From positions 1 to 34,089 of the forward strand of contig JAFQOH010000003.1 in NCBI GenBank assembly GCA_017403345.1: a stretch of 34,089 bases of DNA. Direction: 5' to 3'. The position numbers and the translations under genes were made by a program. This stretch comes from RGIG3701 sp017403345 (GTDB lineage Bacteria > Planctomycetota > Planctomycetia > Pirellulales > Thermoguttaceae). Below are positions 1 through 7,115 of the stretch, one piece after another; position 1 is the first letter of the stretch, and each line of letters opens with the position of its first letter. Below the pieces are notes generated by a model. That model was given only the letters and a program-made list of their open reading frames with translations, ran no database searches and had not been told where the DNA came from.

Positions 1-48
1 ACCAACACCAAAACCAAAACCAAAGCATTTCCGCCCCGTCGGACTTGA
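1..48 (+). CDS. C-terminal tail of an upstream gene (partial)
   Basis: Frame 1 is open from the window edge and ends at a TGA at 46-48. It encodes a Lys/Thr-rich tail (TNTKTKTKAFPPRRT). It stops 7 bp before the ATG of the ExbD-like gene, which suggests the same operon. In such operons the gene before ExbD is usually the MotA/TolQ/ExbB proton channel, whose C-terminal tail is often basic and disordered, but too little is visible here to assign a function. Confidence 0.4.
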   Translation, partial: TNTKTKTKAFPPRRT

Positions 49-55
49 AAAAACC

Positions 56-520
56 ATGAAGTACAGATCCCCTGCACAAAATGAAAATTCGCTGGAACTC
101 CAGATGACGCCGATGATCGACGTGATCTTTCAGCTCTTGATCTTCTTCATCTGTACCTCGACGTTCCAGATGCCGGAGAAACTGCTTCCGACGCCGATCC
201 AGGCACTTTTCGGGAATCAGCCGTCTGAGCAGATGCAGACGTTCGAGCTTCCGCCGGAGCTCCAGGATTTTGAGGAGATCGTCGTTCTGATCCACTACGA
301 GGAGGCTCCATGGTGGGAGATCTACGGTAATCGGATCGAGGCGTTTTCTCAGCTTGACGCCATGCTGCGTGCGCTTGCGGAAGAATGTGCCGACGTACCT
401 TTGATCCTCGACATCGACCCGAATGTTCCGCTGGAAAACGTCATCCAGCTCTACTCGGCAGGCAAACGGAACGGGTTTGAGAAGATCCAGTTCGCCATTG
501 AGAAACCGGAAAAAGTTTGA
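56..520 (+). CDS. ExbD/TolR-family biopolymer transport protein
   Basis: The product is a 154-residue single-pass inner-membrane protein of the ExbD/TolR type. The family works with a TolQ/ExbB-like channel to couple proton flow to work at the outer membrane. A short cytoplasmic N-terminus leads into the signature MTPMIDVIFQLLIFF (residues 17-31). D22 sits where the conserved proton-carrying aspartate of the family lies. A single membrane helix (about 18-38) is followed by a roughly 110-residue periplasmic domain. The length is normal for the family. The ribosome site before the ATG is weak. The gene lies between the end of another gene (7 bp upstream) and a large secreted repeat protein (9 bp downstream), so all three are probably co-transcribed. 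ExbD and TolR cannot be told apart from sequence alone. Confidence 0.88.
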   Translation: MKYRSPAQNENSLELQMTPMIDVIFQLLIFFICTSTFQMPEKLLPTPIQALFGNQPSEQMQTFELPPELQDFEEIVVLIHYEEAPWWEIYGNRIEAFSQLDAMLRALAEECADVPLILDIDPNVPLENVIQLYSAGKRNGFEKIQFAIEKPEKV

Positions 521-529
521 GGTTGACGC

Positions 530-3367
530 ATGAATTCAAAATCACGGATCCCCCGAAAATTTCTTGCTTTGACCGCGTTTGGAATGGCTTCCGGAACTTT
601 CCCGGAAATGCTTCCCAGACTGTTTTTGGGGACGCTTGCCGTTCTGGCGGGAGACGTTTTGGAAGAAAATCGTTTCGATCTCCCCGGTTTACAGCCGCTG
701 GCCGCCTCGGAACCTGCGGAAGGTGAGAAGATCCGGCAAAATATTTCCCCGGACAGTCTCTTTCTTGAGGAACTTTTGAAACGCGGACTGTTTCGGCTTG
801 CGGAGCTTCACTGTCGGGAACGGCTTGCGATGGATTCCATTTCACCTGCCGTTCAGACGGAAATGACCGTGGAGCTGATCCGTGTGCTTCAGGAAAAAGC
901 TCTTTGTGCTCCCATGCCGGAAAAAAAGGAGCTTGACGCGCAATGCCGGCGTCTTTACGAAGATTTTCGGAAAACTTACCCGGAATGTCCGTGGCTTCTG
1001 GCGCTTGACTTTCAGTATGCCGTCGGACTTTTTGCGCAGGCACGGCGTGCGGAAATGGAGGCTCGTTTTGCATTGGATCCGCAGACCGGAATGGAGGAGG
1101 CTCGGCAGCGGATCCGGGAGGCGATACGGCTTTTTCATGAGATCGGCGTCCAGCGGGAAAAACTCGTTTTGGCGATCGCACAGGAAGGGACGGTCGGTAC
1201 GCCCTCCAGTTTGGCTGCGAAAAAAAGAAGATCGCGTTCTTCGTCCTCCAAAAAACGTTCCTCTGATGCCGAAACGGTCCAGACCGCCTCACGTTTTGAC
1301 GAAAATGGACTTTCTCTCTGGGAGTTGGAATCCATGCGGCAAAATCTGGAATTTCAGCTTTTGCTTGCCTGCCAGCTCCAGGCGCTGACCTACCCGGAAG
1401 ATTCGCTGGACCGGATCAATTCTCTGAAAGAAGCCCAGTCTCACGCCCGAAGTCTGACGATGATCCCATCGGGGTCTGCTCTCTACTGGAGTGCACGGAT
1501 CGAGGAGATCCGCTGCCTTCGGCTCGTGAAAGACCTTGAAAATGCCCGGGACCGGATCGAAATGCTGGACTCCCAGCGTTCCGCGATGCCGGAAAGCATC
1601 CGAATGGAACTGCTTGCGGAGAAGATCCGGTTTACTTTGGCAAAAGAAGACCTTGCGCTGGCGATGGAGACCGTTCGGACGGAGCTGCATGCCGACATAC
1701 TGGGAGTCAACGGTGAACTGGACTGCGCGATCCTGGAATTTTGGCTTGCGCAGTGGAGCGCGGCGATGAAAAATGGCGAAAATGCCTCCGATGTACCCGC
1801 TTCTGAAAATGGGACAGACACCGGCATTTCCGAAAAAGAAAATGACGCGGCTCAAAAACTTCGGGACGAATCTCTGGAGATCCTCAACACGATCCGGGCT
1901 AAAAGTGCTCCGTGGTGGGTCTTGCGGGCCGAGATCCTGTTCAACGGAATGCTGAAAAATGCCGGCGAAAATCAGAATCTTTCTTTTTTGAAACTCGCTG
2001 CGGAAAATGCGTGCGTGAATTTCGACCCGGACGCCGTCGCCGCCTGCGAAAGGCTCTGGAAAGCCGCGCTCTCGCAAGAAGAAACGGAAACGGCGCTTCA
2101 CGCTGCGGAAATGGCGGGAACGATGCTTTACCGAAACGGCAAAAAAGCCGACGCTGTCACCTGGTTCCGGCGCATGGCCGTCACGTTTCCGGAAGATCCA
2201 AATGCCGTGCAGAACCACTCCCGCGCCGCTGCGATTCTGGCAGAATGCGTTTCACAGGAACTCCGCAGTTCCGGTGGAAAGCTGAACGAAACGCTCAATG
2301 CGAGACTCGACGCTTACCAGCTCCTCCTCATGGAGCATTTTCAGCTCTTTGGAAAAAAGGATCCAAAATTCCTTGACTGGCTCCATCAGCTCGAAAATGT
2401 GACTCGGATCCGGGGAAACTACGCGGAATGCGTTGACGTTTCGATGATCCTCGCCGCAAATACGCCGACAGATGACCCTTCCTACAGAAAAACGACGGAT
2501 TCATGCTTTCAGACCTGGCGTCTTTACCTTGAAATGCTCGAGAAGAATGCGTCGTCAGACTATCCGCAGGCTCTTTTTTCCGCGATCCAATGGAGCAGAA
2601 CGCTTCCCTCCTCCGAGGTCCACTGCCTAGAGACCGTACCGTTTCTCTTGCGTTTGAATCGCCTGCATGCGAAACTGGAACAGATGCCGACTCGCGACTC
2701 TGAAACTTGCGGCGCGGAAACTTGTGACGCGGAAACTTGCGACGCGGAAACTTGCGACGCGGAAACTTGCGACGCGGAAACTTGCGACGCGGAAAACTTG
2801 GAGAGATCGGAGAATTTTGAGAGATCGGAAATTGCATCGAAAAACGCACTTCAGAACCAGATCATTCAAAAGGAGATCCAGCTCTTTGATTCCATGAGAC
2901 CGTACCTCGAGGCATTTCCGCCGGAGATCCGGGATGAAGTTGAGCAGATCGGCGCACATGCACTCCTTTACAGCGGAAAACATGAAGAAGCATTTCCGTT
3001 TTACGAAAAGATCGCGAACAAATTTCCTAACCGTCTGGAAGTTCAATTGACCTGGGGACGTCTTCTGGCTGAAAAAACAGAAATGGACGGAACCGCGGAA
3101 GAAAGAACGGCAGAAGAAAAGAACAAAAAGACGGAGGAGAAGCAAAAAGCTCTCGAACAGTGGCGTCGGATCGAAAAGCATGTGCCGGATCACTCTTCCG
3201 AGTGGTTTGAAGCCAAGTATTGGATCATTCGTCTGCAGTGGGAACTTGGAGAAGAAAAACTGGCCGCTCGGCTGCTCCGTACACTGCGGATCCTTCATCC
3301 GGAATTTGGCGGGAAAAAATGGAAGAAAAAATTTGAGGAACTCGAGAAAAAAATGGAAGGAACGTGA
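530..3367 (+). CDS. Large helical-repeat (TPR-like) protein with an AETCD pentapeptide tract
   Basis: This 945-residue protein has no enzyme motif that I recognise. The ATG follows GAGG and lies 9 bp after the ExbD-like stop codon. The N-terminus is basic, then moderately hydrophobic to about residue 45, and may be a signal peptide or anchor. Most of the chain is Glu/Leu/Ala/Arg-rich amphipathic helix. A TPR-like stretch lies near residues 815-850 (LLYSGKHEEAFPFYEKIA), and charged helices continue to the C-terminus. Residues about 724-755 are a pentapeptide repeat (SETCG, then five AETCD), followed by the short duplication ERSENFERSE. A Ser/Lys/Arg-rich linker is present near residue 230. By position it is probably the periplasmic partner of the ExbB/ExbD machinery, as TPR proteins are in many planctomycete operons. 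That role is inferred from context only. Confidence 0.72.
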   Translation: MNSKSRIPRKFLALTAFGMASGTFPEMLPRLFLGTLAVLAGDVLEENRFDLPGLQPLAASEPAEGEKIRQNISPDSLFLEELLKRGLFRLAELHCRERLAMDSISPAVQTEMTVELIRVLQEKALCAPMPEKKELDAQCRRLYEDFRKTYPECPWLLALDFQYAVGLFAQARRAEMEARFALDPQTGMEEARQRIREAIRLFHEIGVQREKLVLAIAQEGTVGTPSSLAAKKRRSRSSSSKKRSSDAETVQTASRFDENGLSLWELESMRQNLEFQLLLACQLQALTYPEDSLDRINSLKEAQSHARSLTMIPSGSALYWSARIEEIRCLRLVKDLENARDRIEMLDSQRSAMPESIRMELLAEKIRFTLAKEDLALAMETVRTELHADILGVNGELDCAILEFWLAQWSAAMKNGENASDVPASENGTDTGISEKENDAAQKLRDESLEILNTIRAKSAPWWVLRAEILFNGMLKNAGENQNLSFLKLAAENACVNFDPDAVAACERLWKAALSQEETETALHAAEMAGTMLYRNGKKADAVTWFRRMAVTFPEDPNAVQNHSRAAAILAECVSQELRSSGGKLNETLNARLDAYQLLLMEHFQLFGKKDPKFLDWLHQLENVTRIRGNYAECVDVSMILAANTPTDDPSYRKTTDSCFQTWRLYLEMLEKNASSDYPQALFSAIQWSRTLPSSEVHCLETVPFLLRLNRLHAKLEQMPTRDSETCGAETCDAETCDAETCDAETCDAETCDAENLERSENFERSEIASKNALQNQIIQKEIQLFDSMRPYLEAFPPEIRDEVEQIGAHALLYSGKHEEAFPFYEKIANKFPNRLEVQLTWGRLLAEKTEMDGTAEERTAEEKNKKTEEKQKALEQWRRIEKHVPDHSSEWFEAKYWIIRLQWELGEEKLAARLLRTLRILHPEFGGKKWKKKFEELEKKMEGT
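2699..2788 (+). repeat. 15-bp in-frame tandem repeat (AETCD coding)
   Basis: Six 15-bp units are seen: one divergent unit (SETCG), one with TGT for Cys, and four identical copies of gcggaaacttgcgac. Each encodes A-E-T-C-D. The unit length is a multiple of three, so copy number can change without a frameshift. Identity between copies points to recent slippage expansion. Confidence 0.9.
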
Positions 3368-3579
3368 AATTCTTTCTAAATTTCTTTTTCCCACAGAGTC
3401 CCATACACGATCCTGAAGTGTATCATTTTGCTACAGTGTTTTATTTTGATGCACTAAAATGCAACACTCCGCTGTTTGAAATTTTAGAAAAACTGAAAGA
3501 ATGCAGCACATTTGACATGTGTATTTCAAAATACCAAAAGCGGAAACAGAGATCTCTTCCTCTGGTGTAGTGACAAAAA

Positions 3580-3611
3580 ATGAGCAGACAGTTGGGGGCC
3601 TGTCTGCTCAT
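3580..3611 (-). terminator. Orphan intrinsic-terminator-like hairpin, leftward
   Basis: A perfect 12-bp stem (atgagcagacag / ctgtctgctcat) with an 8-nt loop. Read on the minus strand it is followed by TTTTTTG, as in a rho-independent terminator. On the plus strand the tail is A-rich. No minus-strand gene lies just upstream, so what it terminates is unknown. Confidence 0.6.
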
Positions 3612-3768
3612 AAAAAAGGCGGTTGGGGGGTGGAAAAAAGACCGATAAAAAGCAATAAAGCCGATCAAATTTCCCAAAAACCAGCGACCTTTGGGGGAAA
3701 GCCGCTGAACCACCTGAAAAAGAATAAAAAACACTTCAGGGCGCGAGAACGCAGGTTTTTTATTCGGT

Positions 3769-3793
3769 GACTGAAGTGGGGAAAACTTCAGTC
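3769..3793. repeat. Perfect 9-bp inverted repeat
   Basis: gactgaagt and acttcagtc flank a 7-nt loop. There is no clear T-run on either side, so it is either a stable RNA hairpin or a protein-binding palindrome. Function unknown. Confidence 0.5.
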
Positions 3794-3930
3794 GATTTGG
3801 ATTTCCACCGTCTTTGGGGACAAACGATGAAGATCTCATGGGGATCCGCTTTCGCGTTATGCTAGATATATTGCAAATATCGTGTCGTTTAAAAAGTTTT
3901 TTGGGAAATTTTTTGCGTTTTCCTGAAAGT

Positions 3931-4087
3931 GCGTCTGCTGCTTTTCGTGTTTTCCGTGAAATTCGTGTCAAGGTACGTTCACTGCCTTTTTTCCTCTTTT
4001 CTTTCTTTTCAGTGTGAGTCTGAGTCTCTTTTGTGTTCTCTGTGGTGAGATCGGAACCTGGATCGGTATGCACTTTCCGGAAGAGTC
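3931..4087 (+). repeat. Dispersed intergenic repeat, copy A
   Basis: This stretch is similar along about 150 bp to the reverse complement of 31101-31243. Shared blocks include a segment around ttccgtgaaattcgtgtca, the word acgttcactg, a pyrimidine-rich tract, and atcggtatgcactttccgg (one base different in the other copy). Its minus-strand translation resembles the junk 'TTENTKETQTHTEK' and 'LTRISRKTRK' peptides that such intergenic repeats produce in many bacterial genomes. It is not a gene. Confidence 0.75.
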
Positions 4088-4186
4088 GAAAAATACATTT
4101 AGGAAAACTCTGCCAGAAAGAAATCGGAAATTTTATGAAATTTACCAAGAAAATGCCTCGGGGACCATTTTTTTTATTTCGAATTC

Positions 4187-4195
4187 TGCTATAAT
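4187..4195 (+). promoter_or_regulatory. Extended -10 promoter for the oxidoreductase gene
   Basis: TGcTATAAT is a perfect extended -10 element. It is preceded by an A/T-rich stretch rather than a good -35 box. The ATG of the next gene is about 55 bp downstream, with AGGAGG before it. Confidence 0.6.
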
Positions 4196-4250
4196 AAAAC
4201 TGGCGTAAATTTAAAGAGACCCAAGACACAATTCTGTCAGGAGGAAAACC

Positions 4251-4835
4251 ATGAAAGCACTCGTCGTTTTGGCGCATCAGAAGTCCGAGGGCAGCTTCTG
4301 TCATGCACTGGCCGGCCTTGCAAAGGAAACGCTGACTGCCGCAGGCTGGGAAGTGACGCTCCGGGACCTTTACGCAGAAAAATTCGATCCTATTTTGACG
4401 CAGGAAGAATTGGAACTTCCGCTCGAAGAAGTTACCGGTCAGATCCGAGCTGACATTCAGGAGGTGCTGGACGCGGACCTTTACGTCATCGTTCATCCCA
4501 ACTGGTGGGGGATGCCTCCTGCGATACTGAAAGGGTGGATCGACCGGGTCGTGCGTCAGGGTTTTTGCTACGCCTTCACTGCAGACGGTCCAGTTCGGAA
4601 GCTCGAGGGACGCAAGGGGATCGTCTTCACGACCGGCAACACGCCGCAGGATATCGAGGTGAGCGTCAACGGTGACCCGCTCGAAAATCTCTGGAAAAAC
4701 ATCGTTTTCAAGACGGTCGGCGTTGATGATCTCACGCGGATCAATTTTGCGTCCGTCATCATGAGCTCGCCTGAAGAGCGTGCCGGATGGCTTGAACAGG
4801 CAAAGGCGCTTCTCTTGGAAAAAGCGGCCGGATGA
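4251..4835 (+). CDS. Flavodoxin-fold NAD(P)H oxidoreductase (NQO1/MdaB/KefF-like)
   Basis: This 194-residue cytoplasmic protein belongs to the flavodoxin-like NAD(P)H dehydrogenase family, which uses FMN or FAD for two-electron reduction of quinones and similar acceptors. The N-terminus MKALVVLAHQKSEGSF is the nucleotide-binding first strand and phosphate loop. VIVHPNWWGMPPAILKGWIDRV (about residues 83-104) is the family signature around the flavin. GIVFTTGNTP (about 123-132) is the third flavin loop. The length matches the family. The start is secured by a strong AGGAGG site 6-7 nt before the ATG and by an extended -10 promoter. It is followed by a corrinoid protein, but a 122-bp gap containing a long inverted repeat separates them, so they may not be one operon. 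The natural electron acceptor cannot be read from sequence. Confidence 0.88.
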   Translation: MKALVVLAHQKSEGSFCHALAGLAKETLTAAGWEVTLRDLYAEKFDPILTQEELELPLEEVTGQIRADIQEVLDADLYVIVHPNWWGMPPAILKGWIDRVVRQGFCYAFTADGPVRKLEGRKGIVFTTGNTPQDIEVSVNGDPLENLWKNIVFKTVGVDDLTRINFASVIMSSPEERAGWLEQAKALLLEKAAG

Positions 4836-4856
4836 GTTAAAAGAAAGTAAATGGAA

Positions 4857-4917
4857 AGGCAGGAATACTCTCGGACACTCAAGCCGTTTTGAGACCGGAG
4901 CCATTTTTTCCTGCCTT
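4857..4917. promoter_or_regulatory. Long inverted repeat between the oxidoreductase and corrinoid genes
   Basis: The outer arms aaggcaggaa and ttcctgcctt are perfectly complementary. They enclose a second stem (ctcaa / ttgag). The fold could end the oxidoreductase transcript or act as a leader structure for the corrinoid gene. No T-run follows the outer stem, so simple intrinsic termination is uncertain. It does not show recognisable cobalamin-riboswitch boxes. Confidence 0.5.
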
Positions 4918-4957
4918 GAATGATCAGCAGATCAGATCGAAAGGAACTCCACACACC

Positions 4958-5599
4958 ATGGCGGAAATGAACCCCGACATCTTTAACGCGATTTTGACTG
5001 GAAAAAACGTTGACGCTAAAAAATTCGTCCAAGACGCGCTGGACGCCGGCGTTTGTCCTCACGACATCATCACTGATTCGATGATCCCGGCAATGGACGA
5101 AGCGGGACGCCGTTTTGAAGCGCACCAGTTTTTTGTTCCCCAGCTCATGATCGCGGCGCGTGCGATGAAGGAATCTCTTGCGCTGCTTTCCCCGATGCTG
5201 GCCGCGAGCGGAACGGAGCCCATGGGAAAGATCGTCATTGGGACCGTCATGGGAGACATGCACGACATTGGCAAGAACCTCGTTGCCTCGATGCTCGAAG
5301 GCGCCGGTTTTCAGGTCATCGATCTGGGGACGAATGTCGCGCCGGAAAAGTTCCTGAAAGCGCTTCAGGATAATCAGGCGGACATCCTCTGCATGTCTGC
5401 GCTTCTGACGACGACCATGCCTGCTATGAAAAAAACGATCGAAGCTCTGGAAACAGCTGGAATGCGCGGATCCGTTCGGGTCATGGTCGGCGGTGCGCCT
5501 GTGACTCAGGCATATGCGGATGAGATCGGAGCAAACGGATACAGTGACAATGCGAACGCAGCTGTCGCACTGGCTCGCAGACTGATGACTGGCATTTGA
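4958..5599 (+). CDS. Corrinoid (B12)-binding protein of a methyltransferase system
   Basis: This 213-residue protein has the two-part architecture of methyltransferase-cognate corrinoid proteins (MtaC/MtbC/MtmC-like). An N-terminal helical B12-binding cap (about residues 1-85) is followed by a Rossmann-like cobalamin domain. The lower-ligand motif GDMHDIGKN (D-x-H-x-x-G, His near residue 102) should bind cobalt, and the C-terminal MVGGAPVTQAYADEIGANGY is the usual nucleotide-tail pocket. Such proteins shuttle methyl groups from a substrate-specific methyltransferase to a second methyltransferase using tetrahydrofolate, CoM or homocysteine. I chose the ATG at 4958, preceded by AAGGAA, over an in-frame upstream ATG at 4889 that lies inside the inverted repeat and adds 23 non-family residues. 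No substrate methyltransferase or reactivating enzyme is in the window, so the methyl donor is unknown. Confidence 0.9.
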   Translation: MAEMNPDIFNAILTGKNVDAKKFVQDALDAGVCPHDIITDSMIPAMDEAGRRFEAHQFFVPQLMIAARAMKESLALLSPMLAASGTEPMGKIVIGTVMGDMHDIGKNLVASMLEGAGFQVIDLGTNVAPEKFLKALQDNQADILCMSALLTTTMPAMKKTIEALETAGMRGSVRVMVGGAPVTQAYADEIGANGYSDNANAAVALARRLMTGI

Positions 5600-5666
5600 G
5601 TTGGTGTTTGAGTTTTGCTGAAGATGGACCTTAACTATTTTTTTAGAATACCTTAGAAATTACCCC

Positions 5667-7043
5667 ATGAACGACTTGCATTTTGACCCTAAAATCATTC
5701 GGATCAATGAACTCCTGCGTGACGCCGGTGCGACTGATGTCCTGTTTGTCGGCGGTTTTGTACGTGACCATATTCTCGGGATCCCCTCAAAGGACATGGA
5801 CCTGGAGATCTACGGTCTGGATTACCAGCAGATCGCCAACACGCTGCGTCCCTATTTTCGCGTGGATCAGGTCGGGCAGAGTTTCAGCGTGGTGAAGATC
5901 GACAATGAGATCGATCTGGCGATACCGCGGCGTGAGCGAAAGACTGGCGTCGGACACAAAGCCTTTGAAGTCGTCGCAGATTCCTCCATGACCTTTCAGG
6001 AAGCGGCGTCCCGGCGCGATTTTACCATCAACGCGATCGGAATGCGGCTTGACGGAACGTTTTGCGACCCGTTCGATGGTCTGGGAGACTTGAAACGCGG
6101 GATACTGCGTGCTCCGACGGAAGCATTTTGTGAAGATCCGCTCCGTGTGCTGCGCGGAATGCAGTTTGCCGCACGTTTCGGATTTTCGATGGAACCGCGT
6201 ACGGTCGATTTTTGCCGAAGGGTCCTTCCGGAATTTAAGACTCTTTCCTGTGAGCGTCTCTACACGGAGTGGGAAAAGTGGGCGTTGAAAGGCAAATATC
6301 CGGAAAAAGGACTGGACGTCCTGCGGGAGACCGGCTGGCTGGAATGTTTTCCGGAACTTTTCGCCATGACGCAGACCGAGCAGGATCCGGAAGTCCACCC
6401 GGAAGGAAATGTCTGGGAGCACACGCGCAAAGTCTGCATTTCTGCGGCGAAGATCGCGGAGAAGGCAAACTTTTCGGTACAGGATCGCCTCTGCCTCATG
6501 TTTTCCGCGCTGGTTCACGACATCGGCAAGCCGGCAACTTGGAAAAAAGACGAAAACGGCAAGATCTCCATGCCGGGACACGCGGAAGTTGGTGCCAGAA
6601 TGGCATTTGACTTTTTCCTGAATCTGCGTGCCCCGCTGATCGTTTCCAAGACTGTCCGCTCGCTCGTCGCTGCTCACGGATGGCATTTCCACCATCCGGC
6701 ATCTCCTGCCAGCGTTCGGCATCTTTCGGTCGCGCTGTCGCCGGTCTCATTCCGACTCTGGCACGCGCTCGTTTCGGCTGACAGAGACGGCTGCGGCCTG
6801 CATGCTCCGCAAGGAGAGATCCACTACGAAAATTGGGCGCAGATCGCGGAAGAACTGGGGATCTGCGACCATCAGCCGCCTCAGATCATTTTTGGACGCG
6901 ATCTGTTTCGTTTTGGGGTCCAGCCTGGAAAACCGATGGGGGCGCTCCTCCGCAAGATCCGAAAGGCTCAGCTGGATGGTGAATTCATGGAATACACTGA
7001 CGGCATAAAATGGGTCGAGGAGTTCTTGAAGAACGAACTTTAA
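5667..7043 (+). CDS. cca: CCA tRNA nucleotidyltransferase with HD domain
   Basis: This 458-residue enzyme adds or repairs the 3'-CCA end of tRNAs in the cytoplasm. It is a class II nucleotidyltransferase. GGFVRD (29-34) binds the nucleotide, D43 and D45 in SKDMDLEIYG are the catalytic metal ligands, and RRDFTINAIG (about 115-124) is the next conserved motif. The RNA-binding head follows. HPEGNVWEHT (about 243-252) and LVHDIGKPATW (about 283) mark a C-terminal HD domain, seen in multifunctional CCA enzymes that also have phosphohydrolase activity. The length fits the HD-containing form. The ribosome site is weak. It lies 67 bp after the corrinoid gene and 72 bp before the phosphoglucomutase gene, all on one strand. 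A poly(A) polymerase of the same superfamily is a less likely alternative, given the HD domain. Confidence 0.92.
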   Translation: MNDLHFDPKIIRINELLRDAGATDVLFVGGFVRDHILGIPSKDMDLEIYGLDYQQIANTLRPYFRVDQVGQSFSVVKIDNEIDLAIPRRERKTGVGHKAFEVVADSSMTFQEAASRRDFTINAIGMRLDGTFCDPFDGLGDLKRGILRAPTEAFCEDPLRVLRGMQFAARFGFSMEPRTVDFCRRVLPEFKTLSCERLYTEWEKWALKGKYPEKGLDVLRETGWLECFPELFAMTQTEQDPEVHPEGNVWEHTRKVCISAAKIAEKANFSVQDRLCLMFSALVHDIGKPATWKKDENGKISMPGHAEVGARMAFDFFLNLRAPLIVSKTVRSLVAAHGWHFHHPASPASVRHLSVALSPVSFRLWHALVSADRDGCGLHAPQGEIHYENWAQIAEELGICDHQPPQIIFGRDLFRFGVQPGKPMGALLRKIRKAQLDGEFMEYTDGIKWVEEFLKNEL

Positions 7044-7115
7044 ACGAAACCTTTTCCTGATTTTATTTTCGATTTTTATTTTTTTGGTTTTTACTCCGGA
7101 AACGAGGGGGACCGA

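Larger units (their letters stand above)
3368..4186. other. Gene-poor region with hairpins and a dispersed repeat
   Basis: About 820 bp with no convincing gene. It holds an orphan terminator-like hairpin facing left (3580-3611), a perfect inverted repeat (3769-3793) and a dispersed repeat copy (3931-4087). Short open frames here have low-complexity, Phe/Lys-rich translations and poor start sites. The 68-codon frame beginning with GTG at 3364, overlapping the previous stop, is not supported by composition. Confidence 0.6.

Noticed and set aside
2699..2788. The AETCD repeat considered as a second CXXX-type modification target
   Set aside because: Its Cys spacing is five, not four. It lies inside a 945-residue protein far from the maturase and lacks the Tat-type leader, so a link is not supported.
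3364..3570. A 68-codon frame starting with GTG that overlaps the stop of the helical-repeat gene
   Set aside because: The overlap suggests coupling, but there is no recognisable family, composition is Phe/Lys-rich and the frame is in A/T-rich non-coding-like DNA.
3441..4904. A 487-codon minus-strand frame containing TTENTKETQTHTEK-like sequence
   Set aside because: It runs through the dispersed repeat, a terminator-like hairpin and the antisense of the oxidoreductase gene. The peptide is a known kind of junk translation of intergenic repeats.
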